64,000 nucleotides of DNA from Schistocephalus solidus (GCA_017591395.1 WEDG01005074.1:124001-188000); one strand, 5' to 3'. Positions 33,421 through 45,935 are shown, counted from the stretch's first letter. Program-made: numbers and translations. Notes: generated by a model not told the origin, from the sequence alone.

Positions 33421-35080
33421 TGCAGCCGATCGAAGTCCTAACTGGCTGTGGATATCAGTTGAGCAGCCTCGTCATCGATTCTCGTGTTGCGTGACAGCGT
33501 GCTTCCTAGATAAGCGAAGGTTTCCACGGTTTTTAGTTTAGCACCGTTGACATTGATTCGGTGAGCATTGTATTCAACGCTGAGTGGCGGCTGGTGCATA
33601 ACAACCGTTTTGGCTGTACTGATTATTAATCCAAAATCGGCGCAGCCTGCAGCGAAGAGGTCTATACTTTTTTGCATGTCCTCCTCCGTCACGGTGCTAA
33701 GGGCGCAGTCGTTCGAAAAGAGCAAGTCATGGACTGTAGTCGTAGACACGCGCATTGACGCCTGCATACGCCGAATGTTGAGAAGGTGCCCGTCAGTTCT
33801 GTAAGCGATGAGGATCCCAGGCTGCTCATAACGGTAGGCGTTCATCAGCATAGCCGAGAACATGAGACTGAACAGAGTGGGAGCCAATACGCAGCCCTGC
33901 TTCACTCAGTTGCTCACTGCGAATGCTTCGGATACAGTCCCGTTGTCAGTGACGTTTGTCAGGACAGCCGAATTTCTGCATGAATTTCCACAGTCCGTCG
34001 CGATTCACCATTTCAAAGGCTTTCGTTAGATCCACAAAGGTAGCGTATAGGTGAGTTCGCATCTCCTGGCACTTCTTTTGTTGCTGGCGGGCGGCAAAGA
34101 TCATATCAGTTGTTCCGCGGTGTCGGCGGAAGCCACATTGGCTTTCCGGGAGCAGGCCCTGCTCTAGGTGACCGTTTTAACGATTGAGAAGGATACGGGC
34201 GAAGATGTTCCCGGCGATGTTGAGCAACGAGATGCCTCTGTGATTATCATAGAGTTGCCGGTTCCCCTTCCGTTTGTGGAGATGGGCGATGCTCACGACT
34301 TTGAAATCCTGAGGAACTTATCCTTTGCGCCACATCTACTGGAAGAGTGTTGTGATTTCTGTGATCAGCTAGGGCCCACTGTGCTTGTAGACTTCCGGTG
34401 GGATTGCGTTGGATCCTGTTGCTTTACCGCTGGAAATCTGCTGCACGGCCCGGATGTTTTCTGTTAGGGAAGGCGGCAGATCCAGGTCATTGTTCGTGTC
34501 CACTTGAGGGAGCCGTTCAATGGCAGCATCGGATATGTCTGATGAGAATTAAGGACATTTCTAAAGTGCTCGGCCCAGCGCTTCAGAATTTGCGATTTCT
34601 CTGTCAGCAGTGTTGTGCCGTGAGAGCTGAGCAGCGGTGCGGTCACCTTGATACACGGGCCGTAGATAACCTTGATGGCTTTGAAAACGTTTTTCATTTA
34701 ATTGCTGTCCGCATACCCCTGGATATCCTCAGCCTTTCGGATCATCCAGGCATTCTGCATCTCCCGCAGCCGTTGCTGTACAAGGCGCCGGCATCTGAAG
34801 AAGGCTGCTTTGGTGGCGTCAGTTCGAAGGTCCATGTAGGCTTTGTGTAGTCGTTTATTCTCCGTGAGTAAGTTGCTGATGTCGGCGTCATTGTCATCAA
34901 ACCAGTCCTGGTGTTGACGACGTGCGTGTCCGAGGACTTCGATGGCAGTGGACTGGATGACATTTCGCAGTTGACACCATCGTGCCTCCACGGTAACATT
35001 TTCATCTGGAGCATGCAGGTCCTCCAGTTTCTCGGTTATTTGGTTGCTGAAATTAAAACAGTGAGCAGGCAAATTTAACA
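33421..35080 (-). pseudogene. zinc-finger LINE reverse transcriptase (- copy, dead)
   Basis: The minus strand encodes LPAHCFNFSNQITEKLEDL, ARRQHQDWFDDNDADISNLL, QRLREMQNAWMIRKAEDIQ, FVDLTKAF-like and NRDGLWKFMQKFGCP blocks, [18 protein letters not shown], then VHDLLFSNDCALSTV. The FADD box reads FSND, so the enzyme would be inactive. The stop after QLISTAS (33438) is the same lesion as in the + arm, and several other frame breaks are shared. Shared private lesions show the two arms come from one already dead copy. Confidence 0.82.
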
Positions 35081-36049
35081 AAAATTTATTTAACTTACCT
35101 GATGGGCTCTAACCTTGGGGCCTTCGTCGGGGTTGCAGTCGGAGCCTCATCTGGGAGATGACGTGGCGGTGATCTGTCCAACCATCGGCATTACGAATCG
35201 CCTTGGTTACCAGCACATCCTGTTGATCTCGCCTCCAGACGAAAACATAGTCCAGCAGATGCCAGCGCCGCGACCGAGGGTGCATCCACGTGGCCTTCTC
35301 CCGCGTCGGAAGGCGGAAGAAGGTGTTGGTCAGCAGGAGACGGTGTTCCGCACACGTGCGCAGAAGAAGGAGGCTGTTATCGTTAAAGCTACCGAGACCG
35401 TGAGGACCCAGCACTCCCTGCCAGGCAGCGTTGTCCGTCCCGACGCGGGCATTGAATTCACTCAGAACAATTAACTTGTCCTCTTTTGGCACAGTCGCCA
35501 GCAGGGCGTGCAGGTACTCGTAGAATTCGTCCTTCGCCTTATCAGATCTCGTCATTGGGGGAGCGTAGGCGCTGATGATGGTGGCAAAATTGTCTCCCCG
35601 AAGAGGCAGGCGGAGGCTCATCAGACGATCATTGAAACCCTGCGGCAGACAGAGCAGACGTCCCAGGATGTCGTTCCGGGGGGCAAAGGCAACACCAGCG
35701 TCGCGTCGCTCTGCCTTTGGCCGGCCGCTCCAGAAGAAGGTGTAGCCGGCACCACCTCCTCAAGCTGACCCTGCTCAGAGAATTTGGTCTCACTGAAACC
35801 AGCAATGTCCACCTTGTAGCGTGCCAGTTCCCGAGCGACTAGTGCCGTCCTCCATTCCGGCCGGTTGCTCCTAGGATTGTCTGTAAGGGAATGAACTTTC
35901 CAGGCTGCTAGTGTGAGTGGTTTCATCCGAGCAGCCTGGAGGGTATGGCGAGGGAATGACACAGCGTAGTGTTGTTTTTTGAGTTTTATGACCGCGTATT
36001 TTGCGATCTGCGAGCCGCGGCTGGCTGCAGAAGACGTGATAACCAGCAT
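35081..36049 (-). pseudogene. zinc-finger LINE APE-type endonuclease
   Basis: The minus strand encodes TLAAWKVHSLTDNPRSNRPE, RELARYKVDIAGFSETKF (catalytic Glu region), a frameshift near 35750, then [71 protein letters not shown] and [18 protein letters not shown]. This order is an endonuclease/exonuclease/phosphatase fold as in APE-type LINE endonucleases. The usual GDFNA box reads SEFNA, losing its aspartate; the terminal TDH is retained. Only this copy has the endonuclease; it joins the reverse transcriptase in the same orientation. Confidence 0.8.
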
Positions 36050-36560
36050 TTGTTTAAGGCACCTTTTCTAGCCCCTTCCTCCGCGAGGAGGCAAGCAGTG
36101 CTGTCCCTAAATAGGGCAGCTCGGTTATCCCAGACGGCTGCCAAAATTAACTATGGGTCACGGTTTTACTTTAGTGAGAGAACGACCCGAGTTAGCCTAA
36201 GCCGCCTACGGGGTTGCTGTCGCCCCCACCGTAGGAATTTTTGAGAGGGGGGGAGGTGCGAAGTTCGGGAGTCAGATATACTGGGTGTGGAGGTACACAC
36301 AACACCGCAGACCCTCACCTGGTTTAGCCCGCCGGTCGTGATGGTTGCCCGGGGTGTGGCCGCTGAGAAGAACCCAACTCCGAGGAGCCACAGGTGAGAG
36401 CTGGGTACCAGTTAGAGGCGGCCACAGGAGCATTCACCACCTGTACGAGACAAATGGAGCGACCAAATGCTATCTGTGTGGTGCTACCCCTAACTAGTAC
36501 CCCTACACCCCCTCCCATTATACCAAAAGCCTCGCAAATAGACAAAGCTGGCACAGGTTT
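36050..36560 (-). repeat. probable 5' UTR of the zinc-finger LINE
   Basis: GC-richer non-coding sequence directly upstream (in element orientation) of the endonuclease start. Its composition resembles the element rather than the AT-rich flank that begins near 36560. No second copy in the window confirms the 5' end, so the limit is approximate. Confidence 0.45.
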
Positions 36561-37339
36561 ATTTATCTTATCTGAATCTGATTACCGTTAGAGATATTGT
36601 CAGGCTTCAGGGACAGGGATCCTATTGGGCAGATATTATAAAGACACAATCCTTCTGCTCCAGATCTACTGCCTAAGCTTAAAACTGCTTCTAGAAAACG
36701 TTAACAGTTTGCCAAAAACAGCAATGTACACAACAGACTAAATCAATATGGGCTGACCTACACCAGAGTTTACGATAAAGAAAATGTGGGGAATGCTCAT
36801 TCATCGTGAAAGTGAGTGAATCCATCTCTAATATTTGGCAATGCTTTTACGCCTTAAATTTGGTGATGTTTTATACAGACAGCTTTTGGCTGCTCTAGCT
36901 CGAGTCGAAATAATATGCTCATAGAGGTAGAAGACATTATTTTGCAAACTTTTACTTAACCTCATTCAGCGAGCTGCGCATTAAAGGATTTGAGCTGATG
37001 CGTATTTTGAGTGCATTTTCTGCTAACTTCTGTGAGATAAGAGTGGTAAAAATTTTGTCATATGATTAAATGGGTTTCCTAGAAGCACTGCATATGCACA
37101 AGGGCAAGCCTTGATTTGCAAGAGCCACTGTGGTTGATTTTTATGACAGATATTTTTACTTGGGATGTTGGTGTCGAGTACTGCTTGCAAGATATTGGAT
37201 AAAGTTTTGTTTATAACAGTTTATGCATACTGTAAACCCCTAGAACATCTAAATTAACTGTTAGGTAAAAAACATGCAGCACTGACAAGTAGATAGAGTT
37301 CCATCCCGCAGCATGATAAGTAACCATTTGACTGCTAAA
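36561..37339. other. no gene recognised
   Basis: AT-rich flank of the LINE complex without recognisable coding or repeats. Confidence 0.4.
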
Positions 37340-37480
37340 TGGGATGACGTCAACCGATTACACGAGATCGTAGGCACTGCATCGGTGACTTGCACGTGAG
37401 GTAGATGATAGTGATGAAAGATTTGTATAACCTCTGCCGCACTCTCTCTTCCCCAATTCATCCTCGTTTGGTGACAAACA
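37340..37480 (+). repeat. decayed zinc-finger LINE 3' end fragment
   Basis: GACGTCAACCGATTACACG, CGGTGACTTGCACGTGA, GATGATAGTGATGA and CTGCCGCACTCTCTCTTCC line up in order with 27365-27480 of the LINE 3' module but with many substitutions, so this is a much older copy. Confidence 0.5.
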
Positions 37481-38044
37481 GATCAGAAAAACCTCAGGCG
37501 GGCTCGGGTACAGTGGCTAACAAAGCTAACTTTGTCCATATAGGCGTACAATACGCGATCAGGTCCCAATATTATATATCAGAGGGTCGTCCAGATCTCA
37601 TGTGTTTGACAGTGACAGACGGGCATGCTGAGACGGTGCCTGTGAGCCAATCAGACATCTAGTGCTTGGAGGCTGATCAGGTTTACCTTGTTCACACTAC
37701 TCGCTCGAAGTCAATCCTTCTGATTATCATTTGCCTCAGTGGTATAGCCTTTTGAAATATTTCTAAAGTTAAATTGTGCCTACCAGTTTCGTCTCATACT
37801 ACGACTGGAAGTGCTTATACTGGGAAACTACGAGGAATAGTGCTTGAAATTATAAAATTGAGTATATCATGTGCGTTTTCGATACAAATGCTTTCACCGT
37901 CCAAACCATTGTTATTTATCGATAACCTCTTTTCGTGCATTTCAGAGCATTGGAATTTTCAGTTCTTTATTCGCAATCTTCTCGCGGATACAATAGTATG
38001 GCTTATATTCGGAGTTTCATTAAGAGTATATATGCAGAAAAAAA

Positions 38045-38228
38045 CGTGACCGACAAAGACAAGGAGACTGGAATGGCCATTTCTGGCTTATTAACCGTCA
38101 TCAGCCAGCCATACCCAACCCCAGGCGCTGTGGCGCCCGAGGCTTGAACTCGCGACCTTGTTGGGCAGAAGTCCAACGTTCTACCCACTGCGCCACGAGC
38201 TCGTTGTCTTGCCGGTTTCAATCGGAAT
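38045..38228 (-). repeat. SINE-like element, tRNA-like head and body
   Basis: On the minus strand: CGAGCTCGTGGCGCAGTGGG (A-box-like), GTTGGACTTCTGCCC, CGCGAGTTCAAGCCTCGG (B-box-like), then GGGGTTGGGTATGGCTGGC, AAGCCAGAAATGGCC, CAGTCTCCTTGTC and GTCGGTCACG. It is the best-preserved head in the window. Confidence 0.7.
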
Positions 38229-38388
38229 ATTAACAATGGTAGTTGGGCGCTCACCGATCGGTCACGTTATTCTGCCTATCTCCTTAGCTGCCTTACGGCT
38301 GCTGGTGGTGCTTGAGAGTTAGCCCCAAGGCACAATGGGACGAGTGAGCCCTGTAACCAATCGGTGAGCGCCCAACTACCATTGTCAT
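38229..38388 (+). repeat. SINE-like tail unit with 30-bp inverted ends (foldback)
   Basis: The unit begins ACAATGGTAGTTGGGCGCTC at 38236 and ends with the inverse complement, the arms matching at 29 of 30 positions. Inside lies the family tail (CTGCCTTACGGCTGCTGG, TTAGCCCCAAGGCACAATGG, GAGCCCTGTAACC). Both arms also occur separately at other copies as the junction before the tRNA-like head, so the fold could be a MITE-like insertion or the result of two SINE units joined in opposite orientation. Confidence 0.6.
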
Positions 38389-38402
38389 ATATATATATAT
38401 AT
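38389..38402. repeat. short (AT)n microsatellite
   Basis: Seven AT units follow the foldback directly; a TATATATA stretch also flanks the copy at 9991, suggesting insertion at, or tailing with, AT repeats. Confidence 0.6.
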
Positions 38403-41057
38403 GGTTGCTGTAAACATTGGCGAGGATGTATCTCATTTTTCACCTCTGTGCATTCTTAGATTGTGTATTTTTTCAGTTTTTTAACACATGAACATACTCA
38501 GAGTGAACTACATTACAGTAAAGCCAACTCCAATGAACGATCCATTTAGAAACATTGGGTTTATTTGCTTTTTATATGTTTTCATCAAATTCGTTTGAAA
38601 GTCAGTTCGGTCTCATTCACTCAAATTCTCGATATTTCTACTCATGAAAACTGTTACCGGTAAAACACAGAATCGGAAAACTCGTAAACTATATTCCTTT
38701 ATATTGTCTACTTATTCAATTTAGGTAGATTAATCTGTATTTATGGCCGACTCAGAAATTCAAGGCATTACCAGATCCATTCAAGAAACTAGAGGTGAGG
38801 TTAATTGATTGGTTAAAAGGTGGAAGAAGAGAAAGTGGACTTCCCCACAATACAAGTTTTTTGCCCTAAATTTCAGGGAAATTAGGGTTAGAGTTGATGC
38901 TCGGCTGAGATTCCCATACCCGGGTCTTTTTCTAAAGAAGCATTATTTGTCCTTAGTTCTCATTTTAATGCACTTAGTAAGAAATTATCAAATGTTCGCA
39001 TTCAAGCCTTTTGGTCGAAAATATCGGGATTTTCGCTACTGTACATAAAGCTAACTAAAGGTAATTCGCAGCGAATATGGAGAGTGCCTCCTATATCCGT
39101 GTTATACTTTGCCAGCCTCCCGCAAAATCTTTGCGATGTTAAGGACACACTGTTGATCCAGTTACTGCAATATGGTAGATGCTTGTACATTTCGCTTTTT
39201 GAGGGGGAAAAATTCTGTATAGACATTCCGAATGTGTATCAGATGTTTATTTGTATGACCACTATAACTCAGTATTGGTCTTATTAAACTTTTATTGCAT
39301 GGCCTGCATTTTGTATTTGCTTACATAAGTATTTGACTAGGAAAGAGTGTTAAATGGAGGGCTAATGCTAAAGCCTCATCTACCGTTTTGTCCCAAAAGG
39401 GTTTTGCTGAACAATCTATGCACCGAGTAGGATCACAAAGATCCAGAATGCGATAGCTACTTCGGAGACAGCCTTGACTTTGGCGCCCCCAGTTCGTGAA
39501 ATAATGAAAAATATCATCCATCACGCTGGAATCGGCTCACAAATTGAATGTCCAATGGCGTTTAGTCTTGATTATAGATATCTCAGATTCAATTGATATT
39601 TCAGACTATCGGAAGTGCAAAGTTTACTTATCAAAAGATGTTCTGCCAGGGATGTATCAGAACTGACCGACCCTCGAAATTCTGGTTAAATGCTTCATTA
39701 AATGGTTATCAGGATGTCGATGTCAGTATGAACTTCTATATGCCCTTGTTCCCATCCCGCAAGAAAACTCTTTACCAACCATAAATATAACTTTTTATAG
39801 CCTGCCAGTTAGTTAAGCGTTATTCGGTTTTGACGTCGCAGACAATGGGAACACGAACTCCGTCTTATCTAACCACCCCCTTCCTCAAATGTAGCAGTTC
39901 AAGACCGTTACAGGAACAATAACTTCTTATTTGAGAAATTTCCTGCTTTCGCTAGTCATATACGACTACAAATGATTTTTCTTCCAGTAGTTTATGGCCT
40001 ATAACAATTTTCACCCATGAAAGCACTTAGTAGATAATGTGTTGCCATTTTTAGGAAACACCCAATAAAAATTCTTATTTTTGGAAACTGATAGGTAAAA
40101 AAATGCTAATCCGAATAAGTTTGACCCTTGCCGCTTGAAAAGCAAAGATTTAAAAATTATAAATATCTCCATAGAGGGTATTTGATGTAGAAATGAAGAA
40201 ACAAAAGTATGGGTGGCGAACGCCGGCTAAACCTTCATAGGTAATGGAGCCATTTGCAATTCCGTTCTCCGAGAGGTAAAGAGTATGTGACGGTTAATTT
40301 TCCGATGAACTGTGCCAACAGAGGCAAAGGAGACTGGAATGGCCATTTCTGATTCATTAGTTGTTACGAGCGTGTTTCGTTAGCGAAAGGCCAGCGTTCA
40401 TCAATAAAGGTTAACTTTCAGTGTTTAGTGCACTTAAATTTTCTACTATTTTTATTTCTTGTAACTGAGAATGAACGTAAGACACATTCTCAGAAGTATA
40501 AAATCAAGCTGCTGATGGTCTGATCTCGTCCATGATACTCCGCATATGTTTTAAAAGCCTCCTCACACTAGTCCAAAAGCTAGTATCCGTTAAGTGCTAT
40601 CATTCTTCAAACGCTCTCACAAAATATTTGGTTTCTTTAACTACCAAATTTACCGGAGTGGTATACAAAAAAGAAATTATTCCTTTTCCCCTCCGCCAAC
40701 TTTTGAAATTCGCTTTTCTAAATGCACGAGAAGCAGTCAAATAATTTTATAATTTTGAATTCAGTCACTTGCCTTCTCAATTGGAAAAGATAGCTATCCA
40801 GCGAACCATGCTTATTTTTTGATGCAAGATTTTACCACCACCTAAATATCCGCGTATGTTTTTAGTGTGACCTACGACTTATTGTTATTATATTGCTACA
40901 AATGAAGTATTGAAAAATAGACCTAAGAAATCACTTACGATTCCCCTCAATAAAATGAAATAGTACCAATAGGAACAAGGGACGCTGGTGTGGTCAATTA
41001 ACCGTTATATCCAAATTTCAACTGAACTTCAGCTTGCAAATGCAGCAGCAGAATGAC
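38403..41057. other. intergenic, no gene recognised
   Basis: AT-rich with short ORFs only. A small TTAGGG-like patch is present at 38878-38893 (ATTAGGGTTAGAG), and a SINE body fragment at 40318-40365. Confidence 0.4.
40318..40365 (-). repeat. SINE-like body fragment
   Basis: GGAGACTGGAATGGCCATTT and TCATTAGTTGTTACGAG match the body of the SINE-like family read from the opposite strand. Head and tail are absent. Confidence 0.5.
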
Positions 41058-41310
41058 TCAACTGGAGGTAAGTGCGTTCGACATGACGATTTTAACTGTG
41101 AGTGCTGAAATTATAAGTAATTGATGAAGAAATAATCGCGTAATGTGTTTTCTATATTCAAGTATGTTGGATAGCTGCATAAGTTGGTAAAACATTTGTG
41201 CTAACATACTCCAAGCATAAGTACTGGCTGCTGTACGCCGCAACTGCGGATTTGGTTCCTTGGTAGGGCTCCGTGCGTTCTTTGTAAGGTTTTCGTACAT
41301 TGAAATGTAA
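41058..41310 (-). pseudogene. PLE reverse transcriptase fragment
   Basis: The minus strand reads ENLTKNARSPTKEPNPQLRR and TAASTYAWSML, aligning with ENAEGPTEEPNPSLLRHAAA and ETSAKHVSGLL of the PLE at 9.7 kb. The later part is only loosely similar. An old 5' part of a PLE reverse transcriptase. Confidence 0.5.
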
Positions 41311-43149
41311 TTATTCAGAACACAGTTATAAGTGTGCCCCGTATTACAATAGACCTTGATCTAAATTCCAGAGGATATTATGGTTAATGTAAGAAGGATT
41401 AGGGAGTCTGTTTGGGTAACTGGTAAGGTAAGTGTAAAGGTTAGAACACGAGAATGGATCCCTCTAGAATTTAGCCCGAAGCCGCCCGACCCAAAGCTTT
41501 TGGACATTAGACTAGTAAGTCAGCAGGATGATGGACTTTGTCAAATTTGCATATGGAAAGGTGACATAGTGACCAAATTTCAAAGAGCGCTCAAGGTAAC
41601 CACTGGTCAGATTACCTTTACGGCAGTTTTCACTAGACTGTGTGAATCGATGATTTCTCATAAGTGTAAAAAAGTGTTTTTTATATAAGGGTCGAATTTC
41701 ATATTTAACATTCCAGTTGGAATTTAGTCTATTATGAAGCTCGCAAAGTCAAAAAAACAAATAAAGCAATGAAACCATTAGTGCACTGGTGGTTCGAATG
41801 TCAGTTAAGCTTTAAAAAGCACGTTTCGTAAGTATTGTGATAAAATAAACAAGATTGATAACACTTGGTCATGCACATTTGTGAGGGCATTTTAGGACAT
41901 CGTAGTTTTTCATAAGTTGACTGCTTGCATATGCATTTTTGCGCAAGGCCGAAGAGTCGCAGGATTAAACCTCGTGGAATACTTGGTACCGCATACCACC
42001 TATACCTACCTAACTAATATTGGGGTTTCTGGGACAGTTCATTCAATCGATGACTTCTGCTGATCTGGAAACTCTGTACGTTCTTTGTTTTATCCCGAAA
42101 AACTTAATCGGCGCCGGTAAATTATATCTTTCTCGTCATTTTCAAATTGCAGTTATATTGAACTTTAATATATAACTAACATACAGGTTCGAATGGCACT
42201 CACTATACATGTTCTACTTAGAGCATTAATGACAGTAACCAAAAGCTATTATTTTTATACCAAATATTATGCCGTTTTCAGCTTTGATTTATGTATTGCT
42301 TTGCAGTCAATATGTTTTTCAAGAAAACTTCATCCTATGATAAAATTATTCCTCTCTAGATTTAAAGTATTTTATGAAAGCGTAAATGTCATCATAGGCA
42401 GTGAAGATGATTGAATAAAAGTTTCTGCATACTGACGTACTTAAGGATAACAAGGTATTTCATTGCCAGATAAAACAGTGTTATTTACAAGTTTCAGAAA
42501 TTTAATATCTTCCTGGTTTTGGAGTCGCTGGCTCCATCTAAATGTTTACTAAATGTTTTCTAGATGTTACTTAATGGGTCTATCAAGCTATTGTTCATAA
42601 ATCCTCATAAAATAACGGTTTTCGAAAGACTTCCACATACATTTAATATCAATTAATGCTCCTCCAATCCCCAGTTCACTCATTAGTCTGCAAAAATATT
42701 CGAATACACCAACAGTGCACAACACTGCGATAGTACCGCTCCCAGACCTCGTTCACATATCTTAACCGTTGAGATTTTCTTGGACTTTCTCACAAATTTC
42801 CTGGAGGTCCTTCGGCCGTGAAGACATTTTAGAGTTATCATCGCCCAGCTTTTTCCATAGCCCTCTGCAAACGCCTCAATGTGGCTGTAGCATGCTCTTA
42901 CGTAACGTTAGAATATGTAGTGTAATGGTTGTCTTCCTCTAAGTGATTGCTTCATTTCCCCATCACCTCTTCTACAGACTGATCGGTCTAAAATTGACCA
43001 ATTACCAGCTTCTGCTTTAACTAGGAGGACGAAATAGAGCTGTTGAATAAAATCCTCAATCAGTTCTTGATTAATGACTACAACAGTGATATCGAAATAC
43101 TGAATGTAACATTTTGTTCGATAGGGGGCGAAAGCCAATGAACTGATTC
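41311..43149. other. intergenic, no gene recognised
   Basis: A G-rich TTAGGG-like patch lies at 41373-41450 (GGTTAATG, AAGGATTAGGGAG, GGTAAGGTAAG). Otherwise AT-rich sequence with short ORFs lacking motifs. Confidence 0.4.
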
Positions 43150-45302
43150 ATTGCTATCGGCAGTTCGACCGTCGATTTCGACGAGGTCCACCGTATGCTC
43201 CACACCAGGTGGTGCAGGGACGGTGACTTGGGCGTGAATTAGTTTTAAGTGATAGTAGCCTTGTGCTGCAGCTACCGCACTCTCTCCTCCTCCCCCACCT
43301 GAGCCCGGTGTCAAGACAGAGTCAAGAAGACCGTAGATGGGAGAGGGCGCAGGAGGCTGGCGCGGCCGGAGCTGCCCCTGGGCGTGCCACCACACCTGGT
43401 TCGGATCCCACGGAGTGGGAGTGCCATAAAGGCCACATTAAGAAGGAGCCATTGCAACCTGACTCTCAGTCCGCCAGTCGGCCACTCCACACAAAACACA
43501 CATTGGGCTGACCACGCGGTCCGAGTTATCCCGTCAGTTGGCAACCTTCCAAGCCACGGCTTTTAGCGCACCGTGATAGTTTTTAAGTGCGTCAGATTGT
43601 TTATAGCGAGGAAAATACACTGAGCACTCGACCTCACTCTCTCCCCCACCCCACAATCAGACCACTGTCCGAGCCGGTCAGTTGTCTGATGCGGAAGCGG
43701 GCGCAGCTGCTGTTGACCTCGTCTACGTGTACTACGTACACGACCTGGCCCCCCAAACACAAGCACCAGGATTTCACACAACAAAGGGTTGAACGGCTTA
43801 CATCTCACACGTGTGAGATAGCCAGAGGTCACGTAAAGAAGGAGCCATCGAAGCCTGACTCTCAGACTACCAGTCAGCCACTCCACCCAACACACATTGG
43901 ACTAACTGCGAGGTCTGAGTGTAATTGTCAGTTGGCAACCTTCCAACCGCGGCGGTTAACGTTACCACACACTCTTCTCCGTCCCCACCTGAGCCTGGTC
44001 TCACGACACAGGCAAGAAGACCGGAGATGAGAGAGGTCGCAGGTGGCTGGCGCGGCCGGAGCCGCCCCTGGGCGTACCACCACACCTGACTCGGATCCCA
44101 CGGAGTGGGAGTGCCATAAAGACCACATTAAGAAGAAGCCATTGGAGCCTGACTCTCAGTCCGCCAGTCAGCCACTACGCATAAAACACACAATTGGGCT
44201 GACCAGGCGGTCCGAGTTATCCCGTCAGTTGGCAACCTTCCAAGCCACGGCTTTTAGCGCACCGTGATAGTTTTAAGTGCGTCAGATTGTTTATAGCGAG
44301 GAAAATACACTGAGCACTCGACCTCACTCTCTCCCCCACCCCACAATCAGACCACTGTCCGAGCCGGTCAGTTGTCTGATGCGGAAGCGGGCGCAGCTGC
44401 TGTTGACCTCGTCTACGTGTACTACGTACACGACCTGGCCCCCCAAACACAAGCACCAGGATTTCACACAACAAAGGGTTGAACGGCTTACATCTCACAC
44501 GTGTGAGATAGCCAGAGGTCACGTAAAGAAGGAGCCATCGAAGCCTGACTCTCAGACTACCAGTCAGCCACTCCACCCAACACACATTGGACTAACTGCG
44601 AGGTCTGAGTGTAATTGTCAGTTGGCAACCTTCCAACCGCGGCGGTTAACGTTACCACACACTCTTCTCCGTCCCCACCTGAGCCTGGTCTCACGACACA
44701 GGCAAGAAGACCGGAGATGAGAGAGGTCGCAGGTGGCTGGCGCGGCCGGAGCCGCCCCTGGGCGTACCACCACACCTGACTCGGATCCCACGGAGTGGGA
44801 GTGCCATAAAGACCACATTAAGAAGAAGCCATTGGAGCCTGACTCTCAGTCCGCCAGTCAGCCACTACGCATAAAACACACAATTGGGCTGACCAGGTGG
44901 TCCGAGTTATCCCGTCAGTTGGCAACCTTCCAAGCCACGGCTTTTAGCACACCGTGATAGTTTTAAGCACGTCAGATTGTTTATAGTGAGGAACATGCGC
45001 TGAGCTGTTGACCTCACTCTCTCTCAACCCCCACAATCAGACACTGTCCGAGCCGGTCAGTTGCCTGATGTGGGAGTGGGCGCATTGGCTGACGGATCAG
45101 CGTACCCGTCTTCGCGCGCCACAGCACGACCTGGCCACCATAACGCACACAACAGGATTCACAAACTCAGGGGATATGGAGCAGCCATCGCTGTTTGACT
45201 CTCAGTCCACTGGTCAGCCTGTCGACACACGCAGCACATACACTGAGCCGACGGCGTGGTCTGGTGGAAGCGTCCGATTGGCAGACTTTCCAGCCACGGT
45301 TT
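43150..45302 (-). repeat. zinc-finger LINE 3' UTR of the 47-kb copy, expanded
   Basis: In element orientation this follows the finger segment at 45303 and ends with the common terminus CGACGGTCGAACTG at about 43160. It is homologous to 27348-28188 but more than twice as long, because an internal segment is tandemly duplicated (43587-44966). Long minus- and plus-strand ORFs here are by-products of the GC-rich repeat and are not considered genes. Confidence 0.7.
43587..44966. repeat. tandem duplication, 690-bp unit, two copies
   Basis: Sequence from 43587 recurs at 44277 with the same spacing throughout (for example the CTCACACGTGTGAG block at 43805 and 44495). The copies are essentially identical until they diverge after about 44895-44950. 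A more diverged partial third copy flanks them at 43330-43580. Near identity implies a recent event, or collapse and expansion during assembly. Confidence 0.85.
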
Positions 45303-45935
45303 CTATGAAATCGTGATATACTCTGATAAATGGTGATTGTGAGGGTGTTGTCGATGTATTGGTGTAGGTAGTGTGCGCTGATGTAGCTTAGCCTCCGGTG
45401 GTTTACCGGAGGTTGTCGTGGAGGCGCATTGTCCTAATAGGCCCATGTGGTGTGTAAATGTGCGGGAGCAGTGACGGCAGTGAAGGCTGGCGCGTTGACT
45501 GTATGTCGGAGCCCCAGGCACTCGTTCACCAGCCTCCGTGCGATGGATTCGCAGGTGACCAACCAGGCCGATGCGTGAGTTGAAGTTGCGGGCGCAGTGT
45601 GGGCAGGAGAAATCCGTAGAGGCTGGAGGGGTGTCATTCATGGTATTAGGGGTGGCAGGGGCGCTAAGAATGGCAGGAGCGGAGGGTGTGCATGGTGAAT
45701 CGGTGTTGTCGGCATTGTGGTGAATCCCGCTGTCATGGATGCGCATGTGACCGAATAGGCCCATGCGATGAGTGAATGCGCCAGGACAGTGAGGGTAGTG
45801 GAGGAGACGATCTATGCTGTGTGATGGTGCTCCAGGCACTGGCTCACTGATCTCTGTACAATGTATTCGCAAGTGACCGACCAGGCCGATGCGTGAGGTG
45901 AAAGTGCGGTTGCATTGAGTACAGCTTAGGAGAGA
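45303..45935 (-). pseudogene. LINE C-terminal zinc-finger segment (47-kb copy)
   Basis: The 189-codon minus-strand ORF encodes YPHCPGAFTHRMGLFGHMRIH (first Cys changed to Tyr), CPHCARNFNSRIGLVGHLRIH and CRHCSRTFTHHMGLL, after which a base change in frame alters the end. Linkers are Pro/Thr/Ser-rich. The Tyr substitution is shared with the + arm at 31.2 kb. A TAA in the codon after ISDG (about 45936) separates this part from the upstream ORF. Confidence 0.75.

Noticed and set aside
35040..35100. GT-AG intron-like segment (GTAAGT...TTTCAG on the minus strand) in the LINE
   Set aside because: The segment translates in frame to LNLPAHCFNFSNQ, matching the conserved protein of the family, so it is coding.
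38108..38200. Functional tRNA gene
   Set aside because: A and B boxes are present, but the arms do not pair as a complete tRNA and the sequence continues into the shared SINE body.
43563..44957. Several 100-150 codon ORFs on both strands
   Set aside because: They recur exactly 690 bases apart in the tandem-duplicated LINE 3' UTR and have no protein motifs.
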